A DNA stretch of 28,654 nucleotides from JBFWUM01 sp050247255 (GTDB taxonomy: Bacteria > Acidobacteriota > Vicinamibacteria > Vicinamibacterales > UBA2999), in assembly GCA_050247255.1 (NCBI GenBank), contig JBFWUM010000052.1, positions 1 to 28,654 on the forward strand, given 5' to 3'. Each line of letters opens with the position of its first letter. Positions within the stretch are counted from its first letter, which is position 1. Shown here one piece after another: positions 14,391 through 21,339 of this stretch. The translations under genes and the position numbers were made by a program. The notes under the pieces are model-generated. The model made no database searches. It saw only the letters and a program-made list of their open reading frames with translations, and was not told where the DNA came from.

Positions 14391-15674
14391 ATGGCCTCCT
14401 CGACCACGGTCGGACGACGGGTGAACAGCCCCGGGCAGGTGCTGTTCGCCAGCATGATCGGCACCACCATCGAGTTCTTCGACTTCTACATCTACGCCAC
14501 TGCCGCCGTGCTGGTGTTCCCGCGGCTGTTCTTCCCCTCGGAGGACCCGAGCACCGGCATCCTCGCCTCACTGGCGACGTTTGCCATCGCCTTCGTGGCG
14601 CGACCGGTGGGCTCGGCGCTGTTCGGCCACTTCGGCGACCGCATCGGACGCAAGGCAACGCTCGTCGCCGCCCTCCTCACCATGGGCATTTCGACGATGG
14701 TGATCGGGCTGCTGCCGACCTACGCCAGCATCGGCATCGTCGCGCCGGCGCTGCTGGCGCTGTGCCGCTTCGGACAGGGGCTTGGACTGGGGGGCGAGTG
14801 GGGCGGGGCCGTGCTGCTCGCGGTGGAGAACGCGCCGCCCGGCAAGCGCGCGTGGTACGGCATGTTCCCGCAGCTCGGCGCGCCGGTCGGCTTCATCCTG
14901 TCGAGCGGCGTGTTCCTGCTGCTCTCGGAACTGCTGTCCGACGCGCAGTTCTTTGCCTGGGGCTGGCGCACGCCGTTCCTGGCGAGCGCGGTGCTGGTGG
15001 CCGTGGGGCTCTACGTGCGGATCACCATCACCGAGACGCCGGTGTTCCAGCAGGCGGTCGGCAAGGAGGAGCGCGCCAAGGTGCCCATGGCGGAAGTCTT
15101 CCGCCATTATCCCGGCCAGGTGGTGATGGGCACGCTCGGCTCGCTGGCGACGTTCGTGCTCTTCTACCTGATGACCGTCTTTGCCCTGTCGTGGGGCACG
15201 ACGGCGCTGGGGTACAGCCGCGAGACGTTTCTCGTCATCCAGTTGATCGGCATTGTCTTCTTCGGCCTGACGATTCCGATCAGCGCGAAGGTGGCGGAGC
15301 ACGGGCGGCGCCGCACGCTGATCTGGGCGACGGTCGCCATTGGCGCGTTCGGTTTCGTGATGGCGCCGATGCTGGAAGCCGGCTTCACAGGTACGCTGCT
15401 CGCGCTCATTCTCGGCCTGGCGCTGATGGGATTCACGTATGGGCCGCTGGGCACGGCGCTGTCGGAGCTGTTTCCGACGCGCGTGCGCTACACGGGGAGC
15501 TCCATCGCCTTCAACATGGCCGGGATCTTCGGCGCGTCGCTCGCGCCGTATGCCGCGACGTGGCTGGCGCAGAACTACGGCCTGCAGTACGTCGGGTATT
15601 ACCTCACGGGGTCAGCGGTGCTGACCCTCGTGGGGTTGACGGCCATCACGGAAACGAAAGACGCGGAGTTGTAA
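14391..15674 (+). CDS. MHS-family MFS transporter (metabolite:H+ symporter)
   Basis: A 427-residue, twelve-helix inner-membrane transporter of the major facilitator superfamily. Features of the metabolite:H+ symporter subfamily (ShiA, ProP, KgtP, CitA-like) are clear: G-T-T-I-E-F-F-D-F-Y-I-Y in the first helix, G-H-F-G-D-R-I-G-R-K at 79-88 in the loop between helices 2 and 3, and C-R-F-G-Q-G-L-G-L-G-G-E-W-G-G in helix 4. Substrates in this subfamily are organic acids, betaines or shikimate; none can be assigned here. The stop codon is immediately followed by the stop codon of the convergent aldolase gene, with no base between them. Confidence 0.92.
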   Translation: MASSTTVGRRVNSPGQVLFASMIGTTIEFFDFYIYATAAVLVFPRLFFPSEDPSTGILASLATFAIAFVARPVGSALFGHFGDRIGRKATLVAALLTMGISTMVIGLLPTYASIGIVAPALLALCRFGQGLGLGGEWGGAVLLAVENAPPGKRAWYGMFPQLGAPVGFILSSGVFLLLSELLSDAQFFAWGWRTPFLASAVLVAVGLYVRITITETPVFQQAVGKEERAKVPMAEVFRHYPGQVVMGTLGSLATFVLFYLMTVFALSWGTTALGYSRETFLVIQLIGIVFFGLTIPISAKVAEHGRRRTLIWATVAIGAFGFVMAPMLEAGFTGTLLALILGLALMGFTYGPLGTALSELFPTRVRYTGSSIAFNMAGIFGASLAPYAATWLAQNYGLQYVGYYLTGSAVLTLVGLTAITETKDAEL

Positions 15675-16745
15675 TCAGGCGATCGTGACGTCCTTCGACA
15701 GGTAGACGTCCTGGATGGCGTTGAGCAGGCCGACGCCTTCCTTCAGCGGCCGCTGGAACGCCTTGCGGCCCGAGATCAGCCCCATGCCACCGGCGCGCTT
15801 GTTGATCACCGCCGTCTTCACCGCTTCCTTCAGGTCGGTCTCGCCAGCCGACGCGCCGCCCGAGTTGATGAGCGGCGACCGCCCCATGTAGCAGTTCGCG
15901 AGCTGATACCGCGTCATGTCGATCGGGTTCGCCGTCGTCAGCTTCTCGTAGACGCTCTTGTGCGTCTTGCCGAAGTTGAGCGCCGTGTAGCCGCCGGCGT
16001 GGACCTCGGGCAGCTTCTGCTTGATGATGTCGGCCCCGATCGTCACGCCCAGGTGGTTGGCCTGCCCGGTGAGGTCGGCGGCCAGGTGGTAGTCGGCCTC
16101 CTTGGTCTTGAACGCCGGGTTCCGGGTGTAGCACCAGAGCACGGTGAACATCCCGAGCTCGTGCGCCTGCTGGAACATCGCCGACACTTCCTGGATCTGC
16201 CGCTTCGACTCCTCCGAGCCGAAGTAGACCGTCGCCCCGACGCCCTGCGCCCCCATGTCGAACGCCTGCTTCACCGACGCGAAGCGGATCTGGTCGTAGG
16301 CGTTCGGGTACGACAGGAACTCGTTGTGGTTGAGCTTGAGGATGAACGGAATCTTGTGCGCGTACCGGCGCGCGACCGAGCCGAGCACGCCGAGCGTGGA
16401 GGCCACCGCGTTGCAGCCGCCCTCGATCGCCAGCTTCACGATGTTCTCGGAGTCGAAGTACGCCGGGTTGGGCGCAAACGACGCGCCGGCCGAGTGTTCG
16501 ATGCCCTGGTCGACCGGCAGGATCGACACGTAGCCGGTGCCGCGCAGCCGGCCGGTGTCGAGCATCGCCTGCAGCGCGCCGAGCACGCGCGGCGACCGGT
16601 CCGAGAGCGCCAGCACGCGGTCGACGAAGTCGGGACCCGGCAGGTGCAGCTGCTCCTTCCCAATCGTCTTGCACTGGTGCTGCAGCAACGCTGCGGCGTC
16701 CCCGAGGATCGATTCGATTCGGCTGATCTCAGTTGCTGTGGCCAC
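15675..16745 (-). CDS. fbaB: Class I fructose-bisphosphate aldolase (DhnA/FbaB type)
   Basis: A 356-residue cytosolic enzyme, close in length to E. coli FbaB and longer than archaeal homologues. It splits fructose 1,6-bisphosphate into the triose phosphates through a Schiff base. Visible features: I-L-P-V-D-Q-G-I-E-H at 75-84, F-I-L-K-L-N-H-N-E around 134-142, T-V-L-W-C-Y-T-R-N-P, G-A-D-I-I-K-Q-K-L with the likely Schiff-base Lys242, and a phosphate-binding glycine-rich end (S-G-G-A-S-A-G, G-G-M-G-L-I-S-G-R-K). GTG 16745 is chosen; it is preceded by AGGAG at 16751-16755 with a 5-nt spacer overlapping the thiI stop. It is the third gene of the leftward PduO-ThiI-FbaB unit. Confidence 0.93.
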   Translation of the reverse strand: MATATEISRIESILGDAAALLQHQCKTIGKEQLHLPGPDFVDRVLALSDRSPRVLGALQAMLDTGRLRGTGYVSILPVDQGIEHSAGASFAPNPAYFDSENIVKLAIEGGCNAVASTLGVLGSVARRYAHKIPFILKLNHNEFLSYPNAYDQIRFASVKQAFDMGAQGVGATVYFGSEESKRQIQEVSAMFQQAHELGMFTVLWCYTRNPAFKTKEADYHLAADLTGQANHLGVTIGADIIKQKLPEVHAGGYTALNFGKTHKSVYEKLTTANPIDMTRYQLANCYMGRSPLINSGGASAGETDLKEAVKTAVINKRAGGMGLISGRKAFQRPLKEGVGLLNAIQDVYLSKDVTIA

Positions 16746-16750
16746 GTAAG

Positions 16751-16755
16751 CTCCT
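16751..16755 (-). promoter_or_regulatory. Shine-Dalgarno AGGAG for fbaB
   Basis: AGGAG on the minus strand, sharing a base with the thiI stop codon, 5 nt before GTG 16745. It supports the GTG as the true start. Confidence 0.6.
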
Positions 16756-17933
16756 CAAACTCGTGATGGTACCACCGGGAAGTCGAAGTCTTCCATCGCC
16801 GCCTCGGCGACCGCCTTCTCGACCAGCTCCTCAATAGGCAGCGACTGCTCGGCCGCCTCGATCTCCTGCAACCTGGCGCGGGTCATCGGGTTACGCGGCG
16901 TGAAGAGCGTGCAGCAGTCCTGGTCGGGAATGATCGAGATGGGATAGCTGCCGAGGGCAATCGCCTGCTCGGTGATTTCGTCCTTGTCCATCCCGATCAG
17001 CGGCCGGAAGAGCGGCAGCGTGGCGACGTTGCCGATCACCGCCAGGTTCTCCAGCGTCTGCGACGCCACCTGGCCGACGACGTCGCCGGTGACGAGCCCC
17101 TGGCAGCGGCGAAGGCGGGCAATCCGCTCGGCGATGCGCAGCATCAACCGCCGGTAGACCACGACCCGCATCGGGCCGGGGACGGACAGGACGACCTGTT
17201 GCTGGATGTCTCCGAAGGCGACGAGGTACAGACGCGAGCGGTGCTGGTACTGCGTCAGGACGTTCACCAGCTCGCGCGCCTTCTCCTGCGATGCCCGCGA
17301 GAGGATCGGGTAGCTGTGGAAGTGGACGAACGTCACCTCGCAGCCGCGCTTCATCATCCGGTAGGCGGCAACTGGTGAATCGATGCCGCCCGACAGGAGA
17401 CACGCCACCCGCCCGGCCGTGCCGGTCGGCAGGCCGCCGGCGCCGCGCTGCTTGTCGAAGAAGTAGAAGGCGTCGTGGGTCAGCATCTCGAGGTAGACGA
17501 CCAGCTCGGGCTCGTCGAGATCGACGGTCCAGCCGAACGCCTCCTGGATGCGGCCGCCGACCTCGCGCTCGATCTGCGGCGAGGTCATCGGGAAGCGCTT
17601 GTCGGCCCGGCGGGCCGACACGCGGAACGTGCGCGGCGCGCGCCCCTGCAGGTCGGCAATCATCGCCGCCGCGATCGTCTCGATGTCGAGCGTGGTCCGC
17701 TTCGCGAATGAGAAGTTGGCGATGCCGAAGGTCTTCCGCAGGCGGTCCGATACGGCCTCGCGCGTGGCGGCGGGGCCGAGCACGACCTCGATGCGCCCCA
17801 TCAGCGCCCGCACGTCCTTCACGTCGAGATCAGAAAGGGCGCGGCGCAGGTTGCGGACCAGGCGGCCGAGGAACCATGGCCGGTTCTTCCCCTTGAGCGC
17901 CAGCTCCTGGTAATGGACGACGACCGACGTCAT
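16755..17933 (-). CDS. thiI: tRNA 4-thiouridine synthase ThiI
   Basis: A 392-residue protein with the ferredoxin-like/THUMP region at 1-165 (opening H-Y-Q-E-L-A-L-K-G-K-N-R, and R-V-S-A-R-R-A-D-K-R-F-P) and a PP-loop pyrophosphatase S-G-G-I-D-S-P at 181-187 that adenylates U8 of tRNA. Vicinal Cys340-Cys341 in D-Q-D-C-C-T-L-F-T-P matches the position of the catalytic cysteine. There is no C-terminal rhodanese domain, as in Bacillus ThiI, so sulfur must come directly from a desulfurase; none is in the window. ATG 17933 lies 2 nt after the stop of the cobalamin adenosyltransferase gene. A GTG at 17942 would overlap that gene and add only three residues. Confidence 0.94.
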   Translation of the reverse strand: MTSVVVHYQELALKGKNRPWFLGRLVRNLRRALSDLDVKDVRALMGRIEVVLGPAATREAVSDRLRKTFGIANFSFAKRTTLDIETIAAAMIADLQGRAPRTFRVSARRADKRFPMTSPQIEREVGGRIQEAFGWTVDLDEPELVVYLEMLTHDAFYFFDKQRGAGGLPTGTAGRVACLLSGGIDSPVAAYRMMKRGCEVTFVHFHSYPILSRASQEKARELVNVLTQYQHRSRLYLVAFGDIQQQVVLSVPGPMRVVVYRRLMLRIAERIARLRRCQGLVTGDVVGQVASQTLENLAVIGNVATLPLFRPLIGMDKDEITEQAIALGSYPISIIPDQDCCTLFTPRNPMTRARLQEIEAAEQSLPIEELVEKAVAEAAMEDFDFPVVPSRV

Positions 17934-17935
17934 GG

Positions 17936-18535
17936 CTACCACTCGGTCTCGGGGACGCCTTCGCGGTGGTTTACCGCCCGCGCCATCACGAACAGCAGAT
18001 CGGACAGGCGATTGAGGTAGACGATCACCCCGGCGTGCGCATCCGCGCCGAGTGCAACGGCGCGACGCTCGGCACGACGGCAGACCGTCCGGGCCAGGTG
18101 GAGCGCGGCGCCGGCACGGCCGCCGCCGGGCAGGATGAAGCGGCGCAGCGGCGGCAGCTCCTCTTCGAGCCGATCGATCAGCGCTTCGAGCCGCGCGACC
18201 TCGGCGTCGCCGACGTGTGCCTTGGTCACGCGCGCCGCGATCTTCGCGGCCGGATCGGCGAGCATGGCGCCGATGCCGAACAGATCCTTCTGGATGGCTT
18301 CGATGGCTTGTGCCAGGTCTTCCGCCTGAAGGCGGAAGCCACCGCCGTCGTGGGGTCCGTCGCCGGGCACGTGGCTTCCGCCTTCAGGCGGAAGAAACGC
18401 CCGCGCAACGCCAAGCGCGGCGTTCAGCTCGTCGACCTCGCCGTAGGCGTCGACGCGCCCATCGGCTTTCGAGACACGTGTCTTGTCGAACAGCGATGTC
18501 TCGCCCGTGTCGCCGCCCTTCGTGTAGATCTTCAT
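17936..18535 (-). CDS. PduO-type cob(I)alamin adenosyltransferase with repeat-encoded insert
   Basis: A 199-residue trimeric-type enzyme transferring adenosyl from ATP to cob(I)alamin. The ATP-binding opening K-I-Y-T-K-G-G-D-T-G-E-T-S-L-F is at 2-16, Y-G-E-V-D-E-L-N-A-A-L-G at 31-42, and the C-terminal helices with R-R-F-I-L-P-G-G, A-R-T-V-C-R-R-A-E-R and Y-L-N-R-L-S-D-L-L-F-V are intact. Residues about 47-73 (L-P-P-E-G-G-S-H through G-F-R-L-Q-A-E) interrupt the second helix and are encoded by a head-to-head pair of palindromic elements; without it the protein would have a normal length near 172. The TATAAT at 18547-18552 lies 11 nt before the ATG. First gene of the unit with thiI and fbaB. 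Confidence 0.92.
   Translation of the reverse strand: MKIYTKGGDTGETSLFDKTRVSKADGRVDAYGEVDELNAALGVARAFLPPEGGSHVPGDGPHDGGGFRLQAEDLAQAIEAIQKDLFGIGAMLADPAAKIAARVTKAHVGDAEVARLEALIDRLEEELPPLRRFILPGGGRAGAALHLARTVCRRAERRAVALGADAHAGVIVYLNRLSDLLFVMARAVNHREGVPETEW
18318..18342 (-). repeat. Palindromic in-frame element, copy B
   Basis: 25-bp match to copy A at 6052-6076, with the 9-bp arms CTTCCGCCT and AGGCGGAAG around GA. Read in the coding frame as G-F-R-L-Q-A-E within the cobalamin adenosyltransferase gene. Confidence 0.85.
18371..18394 (+). repeat. Palindromic in-frame element, copy C (inverted)
   Basis: A 24-bp exact reverse complement of copy B (18319-18342), 28 nt away, giving a head-to-head pair. 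On the coding strand it reads L-P-P-E-G-G-S-H. The pair and spacer form a 76-bp unit in frame with the gene. Confidence 0.85.
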
Positions 18536-18546
18536 CCGCTCGTGAA

Positions 18547-18552
18547 ATTATA
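18547..18552 (-). promoter_or_regulatory. Perfect -10 box TATAAT before PduO-type gene
   Basis: TATAAT on the minus strand, 11 nt before ATG 18535, within the 18 nt that separate the divergent start codons of the adenosyltransferase and mutY genes. There is no space for a -35 box outside mutY coding sequence. Confidence 0.5.
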
Positions 18553-18553
18553 G

Positions 18554-19228
18554 GTGCGGATGTCCGCCGTTCCCCTGCCGAAGCCCGACGCCCGCCAGCG
18601 CTTCCGCCGCCGGCTGCTGGCGTGGTACCGCGCCAACGGCCGCGACCTGCCGTGGCGGCGGACCGACGACCCGTATCACATCCTCGTGTCGGAAGTAATG
18701 CTCCAGCAGACGCAGGTGGATCGCGTGCTGCCGAAGTACCACGAGTGGCTCGCGAAGTTTCCGTCGCTCGAGGCGCTCGCCGGCGCGGCCGAGTCCGACG
18801 TCACCCAGACGTGGCGGCCGCTCGGTTACAACATCCGGCCACGGCGGCTGCATCCGATCGCGCGCGAGTCGGTGGAGCGGTACGGCGGGCAGTTGCCGTC
18901 GGACGACGCGACGCTGCGCTCGTTCAAGGGCATCGGCCGGTATACCGCCGGCGCCATCCGCAGTTTCGCCTTCGGCCAGCGCGCCGCCATCCTCGACACC
19001 AACGTCGCCCGCGTGCTCTTCCGCATCTTCGTCGGCCGCGGCGACATCAAGGCGCACGCCATGCGCCGCCATCTCTGGGCGCTGTCCGAGGCGACGCTCC
19101 CGCGCAAGCACGTGTTCGACTTCAACCAGGCGCTGATGGACTTCGGCGCCACCGTCTGCACCGCCCGCAAACCCAAGTGCGCCCCGTGCCCGATGCGCCG
19201 CCAGTGCAAGTCGCACGGGCGCGTCTAA
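18554..19228 (+). CDS. mutY: Short A/G-specific adenine glycosylase (MutY-like, no C-terminal domain)
   Basis: A 224-residue HhH-GPD glycosylase. L-P-W-R at 32-35, S-E-V-M-L-Q-Q-T-Q with catalytic Glu47, F-K-G-I-G-R-Y-T-A-G-A-I helix-hairpin-helix at 124-135, and I-L-D-T-N-V-A-R-V with Asp148 are all present. Cys202, 209, 212 and 218 have the C-x6-C-x2-C-x5-C spacing of the [4Fe-4S] loop. The protein stops just after this loop, so the MutT-like domain that recognises 8-oxoguanine (E. coli MutY is about 350 residues) is absent. It removes adenine mispaired with oxidised guanine by family analogy, but a related short glycosylase specificity is possible. GTG 18554 is the open-frame start; ATG 18560 also works. 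Confidence 0.85.
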   Translation: MRMSAVPLPKPDARQRFRRRLLAWYRANGRDLPWRRTDDPYHILVSEVMLQQTQVDRVLPKYHEWLAKFPSLEALAGAAESDVTQTWRPLGYNIRPRRLHPIARESVERYGGQLPSDDATLRSFKGIGRYTAGAIRSFAFGQRAAILDTNVARVLFRIFVGRGDIKAHAMRRHLWALSEATLPRKHVFDFNQALMDFGATVCTARKPKCAPCPMRRQCKSHGRV

Positions 19229-19317
19229 CCGCGACAGCCACGGCCGCTCTCGCCGCTTTCAAAACTGTGCTTGCGCAACAAGTTTGCTGCTGAGCTTTCG
19301 AGCCGAAAACAACATGG

Positions 19318-19323
19318 TAATTT
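19318..19323 (+). promoter_or_regulatory. Possible -10 hexamer (TAATTT), leaderless type
   Basis: TAATTT ends 9 nt before ATG 19333, in the most AT-rich part of the 104-nt mutY-kinase gap. A weak TTTCGA 16 nt upstream is the only -35 candidate. Confidence 0.35.
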
Positions 19324-19332
19324 TCGATCCCG

Positions 19333-20937
19333 ATGGCTTCGATCGCCCCGGATACCCGGGCGGGCGCGCAGTCCGATTTGCGGCACATTCGGATCCTGCT
19401 GATCGACGACGACCCGCAGGCGAGGCCGCTGATCGAAATCTCACTGGCCGATGCGCATTTCGAGCGGCAGATCGAAGTCGTCTCCACGGTCCACGCCGGG
19501 CTCAAGCGCATCCTGGCCGATGAGCACGACGTCTACCTGGTCGACCAGCGGCTCCCCGACGGCACCGGCATCGAGCTGATTCGCGAGGCCAAGGCCCAGG
19601 GCATCACCAAGCCGCTCATCCTCCTCACCGGCTTCGGCAGCGGCGCGCTCGACGAGGCGGCGCTGCGCGAAGGCGCCGCCGACTACGTCGAGAAGCATCT
19701 CGTCTCGTCGCACCTCGAGCGCTCCATCCGCTACGCGCTCCGCAACTGGCAAGCCGGGCGCACCCTGCAGGAACGGGACGAGCAGCTCCGCCAGGCGCAG
19801 AAGATGGAAGCCATCGGCCGTCTCGCCGGCGGCGTCGCTCACGACTTCAACAACCTGCTCACCGCGGTCATCGGCTACACCGACCTGATTCGGGAACGCC
19901 TGCCCGAAGACGATCCCACCGCGCGTGATGTCGCGCAGATTCGCCGCGCCGCCGATCGCGCCACCGCGCTCACGCGTCAGCTGCTCGCCTTCAGCCGCAA
20001 GCAGTTCCTCAGCCCGGCAATCCTCGACGTCAATGAAACGCTGCTGGGACTGCTGACCATGCTGCAGCGCGCCATCGGCGAACACATCGAGACGACGACG
20101 CGGCTGTGGCCGGCGCTCGGACTGGTCAGGGCGGATGCCTCGCAGCTCGAACAGATCATCGTCAATGTCGTGCTGAACGCCCGGGATGCCATGCCGACGG
20201 GCGGTCACATGACCATCGAGACCGCGAACGTCGAACTGACGGCCGAGCAGATCCAGGCGGAGGGGCTGGCGATTCGGCCCGGCGACTACGTGATGCTGTC
20301 GGTCACCGACACGGGCATCGGCATGGACGCGGCGACGCGCGCCCGCGCCTTCGAGCCGTTCTTCACCACGAAGCCCAAGGGCAAGGGGACCGGCCTGGGC
20401 CTGGCCACCGTCTACGGGATCGTCGAGCAGAGCGGCGGCGGCATTGCCGTCGAATCGGCGCCCGGACGCGGCACGTCGATTCGCATCTACCTGCCGGTCA
20501 CCGACGTTGCCGCCGAGCCGCCGGAACCGGCGCCCCCACCTGCGGCGACCGAGGGCCATGAGACGCTGCTGCTGGTCGAGGACAACGCCGCCATCCGCGA
20601 GCTGTCGGCGCGCGCGCTTCGCCGGCGCGGCTACACCGTCCACGAGGCCGCCAACGGCGAGGAAGCCATCGAGTGGTCGGCGAAGGCGCCGGTCAAGCCG
20701 GACCTGCTCGTCACCGACGTCGTCATGCCCGGCCTGAGCGGGCCCAACCTGGCCGCGCGGCTGATGCAACAGAACCCGAAGATGCGCGTCCTCTACGTCT
20801 CGGGCTACAGTGACGATGCCACGGCCGTCCATGGGGCGTTCTGGGGCGGCGTCCCGCTGCTGCAGAAGCCATTCACGCCGGCGCAGCTCGCCGAGCGCGT
20901 CCGCGCCACACTCGACGCCGTCACCCGGGAAGCGTGA
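19333..20937 (+). CDS. Response regulator-hybrid kinase (receiver-HK-receiver)
   Basis: A 534-residue soluble signalling protein. The N-terminal receiver (18-135) has D-D-D and acceptor Asp71 in L-V-D-Q-R-L-P-D-G. After a coiled coil, the kinase has an H box with Q-K-M-E-A-I-G-R-L-A-G-G-V-A-H-D-F-N-N (His170), V-V-L-N-A-R-D-A-M-P (N box), D-T-G-I-G-M and K-G-T-G-L-G-L-A-T-V-Y-G. The C-terminal receiver (410-530) has V-E-D-N and Asp462 in T-D-V-V-M-P with Lys512. A phosphorelay from the first receiver through the kinase is plausible. It has no DNA-binding domain and no membrane segment. The gene overlaps a MutT-like Nudix gene by 4 nt (GTGA), so the two are translationally coupled, an unusual partnership. 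Confidence 0.92.
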   Translation: MASIAPDTRAGAQSDLRHIRILLIDDDPQARPLIEISLADAHFERQIEVVSTVHAGLKRILADEHDVYLVDQRLPDGTGIELIREAKAQGITKPLILLTGFGSGALDEAALREGAADYVEKHLVSSHLERSIRYALRNWQAGRTLQERDEQLRQAQKMEAIGRLAGGVAHDFNNLLTAVIGYTDLIRERLPEDDPTARDVAQIRRAADRATALTRQLLAFSRKQFLSPAILDVNETLLGLLTMLQRAIGEHIETTTRLWPALGLVRADASQLEQIIVNVVLNARDAMPTGGHMTIETANVELTAEQIQAEGLAIRPGDYVMLSVTDTGIGMDAATRARAFEPFFTTKPKGKGTGLGLATVYGIVEQSGGGIAVESAPGRGTSIRIYLPVTDVAAEPPEPAPPPAATEGHETLLLVEDNAAIRELSARALRRRGYTVHEAANGEEAIEWSAKAPVKPDLLVTDVVMPGLSGPNLAARLMQQNPKMRVLYVSGYSDDATAVHGAFWGGVPLLQKPFTPAQLAERVRATLDAVTREA

Positions 20938-21317
20938 CCATTGCCGTCGTCGCCGCCGTCATCGCCCGTGACGGCCGGTACCTCGTGACCAGGCGCCAGC
21001 AGGGGGTGCACCTTGCCGGCCTGTGGGAATTTCCCGGCGGGAAGATCGATCCCGACGAGACCCACGCGAACGCGCTGCGCCGCGAGATCCGCGAGGAGCT
21101 CGACGCCGACGTCGAGGTGGGGCCGCTGATCCTCGAAACGACCCACAGGTACGACGATCGCACCGTCACGTTGTTCTTCTACGAATGCGAGCTGCGAGGC
21201 ACGCCGCGGCCGCTGCTGGGACAAGAGATGCGCTGGGTGGATCGCCGTGAGCTGCCGACGCTTGGCTTTCCGCCGGCCGATGACGAGCTCATCGCCCGGC
21301 TCGTTGAGTCGGCGTAA
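20934..21317 (+). CDS. MutT-type Nudix hydrolase (8-oxo-dGTP diphosphatase-like)
   Basis: A 127-residue protein of MutT size. W-E-F-P-G-G-K-I-D precedes the Nudix box G-K-I-D-P-D-E-T-H-A-N-A-L-R-R-E-I-R-E-E-L, with all R-E-x-x-E-E residues present. The opening V-V-A-A-V-I-A-R-D-G-R-Y-L-V-T-R-R-Q and E-M-R-W-V-D towards the end match MutT proper, which hydrolyses 8-oxo-dGTP. GTG 20934 shares four bases with the upstream stop. It ends convergent to the YgfZ-like gene after 22 nt holding only a 5-bp stem. Since the nearby MutY lacks the MutT-like domain, both parts of the 8-oxoguanine system occur here as separate proteins, though linked by an intervening kinase. Confidence 0.85.
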   Translation: MTIAVVAAVIARDGRYLVTRRQQGVHLAGLWEFPGGKIDPDETHANALRREIREELDADVEVGPLILETTHRYDDRTVTLFFYECELRGTPRPLLGQEMRWVDRRELPTLGFPPADDELIARLVESA

Positions 21318-21339
21318 TCGGAGGCTTCCGGAGGCCGAG

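Noticed and set aside
14033..15688. 551-residue plus-strand open frame across the Nudix and transporter genes
   Set aside because: Out of frame with both real genes and low in hydrophobic segments.
19441..20832. 463-residue minus-strand open frame
   Set aside because: It is antisense to the receiver-kinase-receiver gene, whose motifs are unmistakable.
21318..21339. Possible terminator between mutT and ygfZ
   Set aside because: Only a 5-bp stem with a G-T pair and a CCGG loop, and no T-run follows.
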